Origin: Candidatus Sulfotelmatobacter sp.
GTDB lineage: Bacteria > Acidobacteriota > Terriglobia > Terriglobales > Acidobacteriaceae
Reading direction: 5' to 3'
Assembly (NCBI GenBank): GCA_030045935.1
Contig: JASIEN010000446.1
Coordinates: 1-5,853, forward strand
Length of the DNA: 5,853 nt
Position 1 is the stretch's first letter; every line of letters starts with the position of its first letter. Under the pieces are notes generated by a model. The model was not told where the DNA came from, ran no database searches, and worked only from the letters and a program-made list of their open reading frames with translations. Position numbers and translations under genes: made by a program. This document shows, in pieces, positions 5,745 to 5,853 of this stretch.

Positions 5745-5765
5745 AGTTCTCAGCTCCCAGTTCTC
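5745..5765 (+). repeat. Degenerate heptamer tandem repeat (three units)
   Basis: Three adjacent 7-base units, AGTTCTC, AGCTCCC and AGTTCTC, begin four bases after the stop codon of the ATPase gene. Units one and three are identical and unit two differs at two positions. The array is too short to be certain. The rest of the tail to 5853 shows no terminator and no assignable gene. Confidence 0.4.
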
Positions 5766-5853
5766 GGCGTCGGATGGAAGGTCAAAAGCAGTGAGATTTT
5801 ATGGCCTAAGCGATGTCGGGCACCGCCAGACTCTACTTTGACTCGGAGAATGG

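Noticed and set aside
5813..5853. Open frame MSGTARLYFDSENG running off the right edge, and an opposite-strand frame ending near 5754
   Set aside because: Both are too short to judge, lack a ribosome site or recognisable residues, and the true content depends on sequence beyond the window.

Overview
The window looks like chromosomal DNA of an Acidobacteriota, probably the Terriglobia/Koribacter side. The strongest hint is the large protein kinase fused to a C-terminal TolB/PD40-type propeller. Its closing segments (DLKDL, GPWSGLTPDG, STDEIYALD) follow a pattern I remember from the many propeller-fused kinases and winged-helix regulators of that phylum. This placement is from memory, not from a search. 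I see no insertion sequence, RNA gene or CRISPR array.

Layout. Positions 1-229 hold the start of a leftward gene for a two-helix membrane protein, cut by the window edge. Positions 230-433 form a divergent intergenic region with a leftward promoter candidate, two inverted repeats and a rightward promoter candidate. Positions 434-3055 encode a Ser/Thr kinase, one membrane helix and a propeller with about twelve repeat motifs. After a 174-base gap with a good sigma70-like promoter come two small STAS-domain proteins (3230-3586 and 3674-4015), probably co-transcribed. A second gap of about 180 bases carries two inverted repeats, one of them a perfect TGTGA-N6-TCACA site of the CRP type. It is followed by a full-length yifB/comM-type AAA+ ATPase gene ending at 5741. 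The last 112 bases hold a degenerate heptamer repeat and nothing else I can assign.

Function. The kinase is probably a membrane receptor with a cytoplasmic catalytic domain and an extracytoplasmic propeller. The STAS proteins look like SpoIIAA/RsbV-type antagonists, both keeping the phosphorylatable serine, but no anti-sigma kinase or phosphatase lies beside them. Whether the neighbouring Ser/Thr kinase acts on them is open. The YifB/ComM protein belongs to the family known from natural transformation. The CRP-like site at its 5' end is the most interesting regulatory lead: it covers the only standard start codon of the gene, while the position where the family normally begins with ATG reads ATA.
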